From assembly GCA_001579985.1 (NCBI GenBank), contig LRSR01006883.1, forward strand, positions 1-20,257: a DNA stretch of 20,257 bases. The letters are read 5' to 3'. Shown one piece after another: positions 17,670 through 20,257 of the stretch. Position 1 is the first letter of the stretch, and the number at the start of each line of letters is the position of its first letter. The DNA comes from Hypsibius dujardini (lineage: Eukaryota > Tardigrada > Eutardigrada > Parachela > Hypsibiidae). The notes below the pieces were generated by a model that saw nothing but the letters and a program-made list of their open reading frames with translations, did not search any database and was not told the DNA's origin. The translations under genes were made by a program, and so were the position numbers.

Positions 17670-20257
17670 ATGGCCGAAGCGCCCTCTTTGCCTGTGGCAG
17701 TATTCTCACCAACGAAAGGATCGTTATCATGCAACATATTCGGATGGGCGCCCAGATGGCTTCAGGTCTTCAACGATTTAAGGGTGAATGAACTGAACGA
17801 ACGCGGAAACAATTCCTTCAAGTGATCCTTAATTTTCACAGACATTTTAATTGTAAAATCTGCTTTTTCAGGCCTTCATGGTCTGCTTCTTTTGCCTCAG
17901 TATCTTTCGTGGTAAGGTTTGAAATAAACATTCACCAAAACTGCGTCTAAGAACCTGTTACCGGTAATCCAATCCAATTCAATTCAATTCAATTTTCCTT
18001 CACAGGCATAACGATTTCCTATTTTGCCTCGATGGTTCCTTCCATGGAGAAACGTTTCGGCCTCTCATCACAATCCATTGGAACAGTTAACGCCATGAGT
18101 GACGTCAGGTTTAGTGCGTCATCAAGTTGTTTGTGTTCTGCGAAATAATGTTCTGTCTGTTCAGCGGGCTTTTGAGCGCCGTCTTAGTGGCCCATTTCGG
18201 TGGTGGACACCGGCCGCGATGGATCGCCGGAAGTTCTCTTCTAGTCGGCATCGGTTACCTGCTCATGGCTGCACCGGAAATCATCTTCCCGCCCAATCCT
18301 ACGTCCATTCTGGCCTCAGTGATGGCCACCAGTTCCGATGAGAACGAACCGTTTTGCGATGCGAACAGGAATGAGAGTTCACAGACAGCCGGTCTAGTTT
18401 GCGGTGAGGAAACTACCGACGGCCGCGGCGGGCCGTTGCTTGTTCTCGGACTCGGGCAGTTCGTCTTTGGACTGGGCGCGATGACTGCTCCCATCTTGGG
18501 GATGCCGTTTCTGGATGACAATGTCAAGCGAAGGAATGCGCCCTTGTATTTCGGTAAGCAGTTCACGCGACAGAACCATCAAAACGATGGATAGAGCGAA
18601 CATAATCAGGAATACAAAGGGAACACATCGAACAAACAGAACAAACAGAACAAACATGACGAACAACAGGGTGCATAAAAGGAACACTAACAGGAGAAAA
18701 GGGAACACAACTGGAATTCGACGAACAAACAGAACAAACATGACGAACAACAGGGGGCATAAAAGGAACACTAAAAGGAATAAAGGGAACACAACTGGAA
18801 TTCAACGAACAAACAGAACAAACATGACGAACAATAAGATGCATAAAAGGAACACTAAAAGGAGAAAAGGGAACACAACTGGAATTCAACGAACAAACAG
18901 AACAAACATGACGAACAACAGGGTGCACAAAACGAACACTAGCAGGTGCAAAGGGAACACAACCTGACACAAAACGAACGAAATAGCGAAGAAAGCGAAC
19001 AGGGCTGCAGAACAAATCGAACAGCAGAGAAAACAAGCAAACAGAACAAAGAGGAAGGAAGGGAAGTTCACCCCGAAAACGAGCGAAAAATATGCAGAAC
19101 AAAAAACGTGCAAAACGAACACCACCCGCAGCAAAGGAACGCAAAAACAAGCTGAGATTAAGCGAACAAAACTAAGAACAGAAAGGACACTAGATCAGAA
19201 CAAAAAACAGAGTGAGCAAGTAAAACACAAGCTCATTGAAGGTAAAACGAACAAACTTGAGCAAAACAAACAAAAAGAGTTATCGCGAGGAACAAATTTA
19301 AAACCATTGAAAAAAACGAATGTAAGAAAATTATTTTTTTAGCTTTGGCCTTCGTTGGATTAAATTTCGGACCACTTGTCGGGACCGGCTTGAGTGCCGC
19401 ATTCAACGCCATCTACTTTGACCTTTCCAGTAAGAATACAATTTCCCTTGTAAAATTTAGCACATATCACTCGCCGGACTTGATCGCAGTGTCCCTCCTC
19501 CTTTGCAAGAACCGGATTTCCAGCCCTCTGATCCCCGATGGTAATCCTCATTCCATAATCGCTCCATCAACCCTCAATCGAAACAATTTTTGGCAGGATT
19601 TCTGCGTGGTATCTCGGATTCGCGGTGGCAGGCGTGGGAAGCATCGTGATGGCCGTAATTATGTCGGTAATTATTAGCCAATAGCTGTTAATTATATCCA
19701 CTGCATGAAAAAAAAATTCTAATTTTTTTTAAATTTTTTTTAAATTTTTTTTTTAAGTTTTAAAAAAAAAATTTAAAATTTTTTTTAAAATTTTTTTTTT
19801 TTAATTTTTTTTTTTCAAATTTTTTTTGCTTATGTGTTCGCTAGTGTTTTCCGTCTGCCTTGACGAAGAAGCCCCGAAGGAAGCCATCTTTGAATGGGAA
19901 CGGGTTGACCGTTCAGAAAGACCTCAGTGGCCGGGAAAGGAAGACGCATTTGGCGGAACGGACCGCCGTCGTTCCACAGACAATTACCGTGAAAGGTTTT
20001 ACACGGACCGAGTTCCGAGTTATTTGATTCATCTGCAGAATTTGGTTAGACGTGATTTTTGGTATCGATAGATTTGCCCGTGAATTTGAGGCGGCTTTCC
20101 CGGAACTCCACCTACCTAATGAAGGTTTTGGGCCAGATACTGAGCGCCTTCGCCTTGTCAGGTTTGTTTGTGTGTCTCATTTCTGGAACCTTAATAAGCC
20201 GAAGAGCCGTTTAACGTCCTTTCACTTGTTTTAGGCTACATCTCGTTCAACGTTAAA
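17670..20257 (+). CDS. Organic anion transporter (OATP/SLCO family), 5' part
   Basis: Exons: 17670-17783, 17872-17911, 18006-18108, 18165-18553, 19343-19429, 19510-19540, 19597-19666, 19845-19995, 20072-20161, and 20235 to the window end. All introns are GT-AG in consistent phase, giving the first 366 residues of a family that usually has about 650-720. The family exchanges amphipathic organic anions across the plasma membrane with 12 helices. Visible: the N-terminal FGWAPRWLQVF motif, helix 1 (AFMVCFFCLSIFRGITISYF), EKRFGLSSQSIG, helix 3 after HRPRWIAG, an extracellular loop with two cysteines and an NES sequon, helix 4 (VLGLGQFVFGLGAMTAPILG), helix 5, the family signature DPRWISAWYLGF leading into helix 6, a basic intracellular loop, and helix 7 (LMKVLGQILSAFALSGYISF). 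ATG context is good (TACCATGG). Substrate cannot be read from sequence. The gene continues past 20257. Confidence 0.9.
18600..18970. repeat. 84-bp tandem repeat in OATP intron 4
   Basis: The landmark CATGACGAACAA recurs at 18655, 18739, 18823 and 18907 (period exactly 84 bp, four copies). Units are purine/AC-rich (AACAAACAGAACAAACATGA, AAAAGGAACACTA). AC-rich degenerate sequence (AACAAAACGAAC) continues to about 19330. Since 84 is a multiple of 3, both strands stay open (150-195 codons) without being coding. Confidence 0.9.
19709..19828. repeat. A/T palindromic block, OATP intron 7
   Basis: About 120 bp of alternating A and T runs within intron 7 (19667-19844), up to the acceptor region at 19844. 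It is very similar to the block at 4520-4626. Confidence 0.85.

Noticed and set aside
17437-17781. 114-codon plus-strand frame before the OATP start
   Set aside because: It overlaps OATP exon 1 in another frame, has no motif, and shows the composition of untranslated DNA.
18563-19150. 195-codon hydrophobic minus-strand frame
   Set aside because: It is produced by the 84-bp AC/AG-rich repeat within the OATP intron. Composition is uniform and periodic.
19490-19540. OATP exon 6 starting at the AG at 19488-19489
   Set aside because: It would force a one-base frameshift into the DPRW signature. The AG at 19508-19509 gives a 31-nt exon in perfect phase.

Overview
This is animal nuclear DNA, probably from a small ecdysozoan. 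Three spliced genes can be read through short GT-AG introns (mostly 55-340 nt). One encodes an arthropod-type chitin-binding (CBM14/peritrophin, CPAP1-like) domain. A panarthropod such as a tardigrade is my best guess, but that is inference from gene content and intron size and I cannot name the species.

Layout. About 95-240 holds a decayed tyrosine-kinase fragment, followed by a tetranucleotide-derived array with a polarity switch (405-690). The minus strand from 6043 down to 1028 carries one gene in five exons: signal peptide, basic linker, one CBM14 domain, one cystine-knot-like cysteine block, a very large Thr/Pro/Glu mucin region with a 120-bp coding repeat, and two further cystine-knot-like blocks. 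Its second intron holds a minisatellite that abuts the 5' splice site and a tRNA-derived repeat. Its promoter side (6043-6710) is partly duplicated at about 8440-9390, where a degenerate exon 1 remains. From 7000 to 10300 I see only repeats, foldback sequence and a possible transposase remnant.

The plus strand from 10621 to 17161 is a complete 14-exon glycoside hydrolase family 31 alpha-glucosidase (1021 aa, signal peptide, Thr/Pro linker, trefoil domain, both catalytic aspartates), with a TATA box at 10526. After 508 bp, a second plus-strand gene starts at 17670: an organic anion transporter (OATP/SLCO). Ten of its exons (366 aa, transmembrane helices 1-7) lie inside the window and it runs off the right edge.

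The exon models of all three genes keep reading-frame phase at every junction, which is the main support for them. The three proteins act at or outside the cell surface (chitin matrix, carbohydrate digestion, organic anion uptake), but nothing in the sequence shows a shared pathway. The window is unusually rich in tandem arrays and foldback sequences, most of them in introns.
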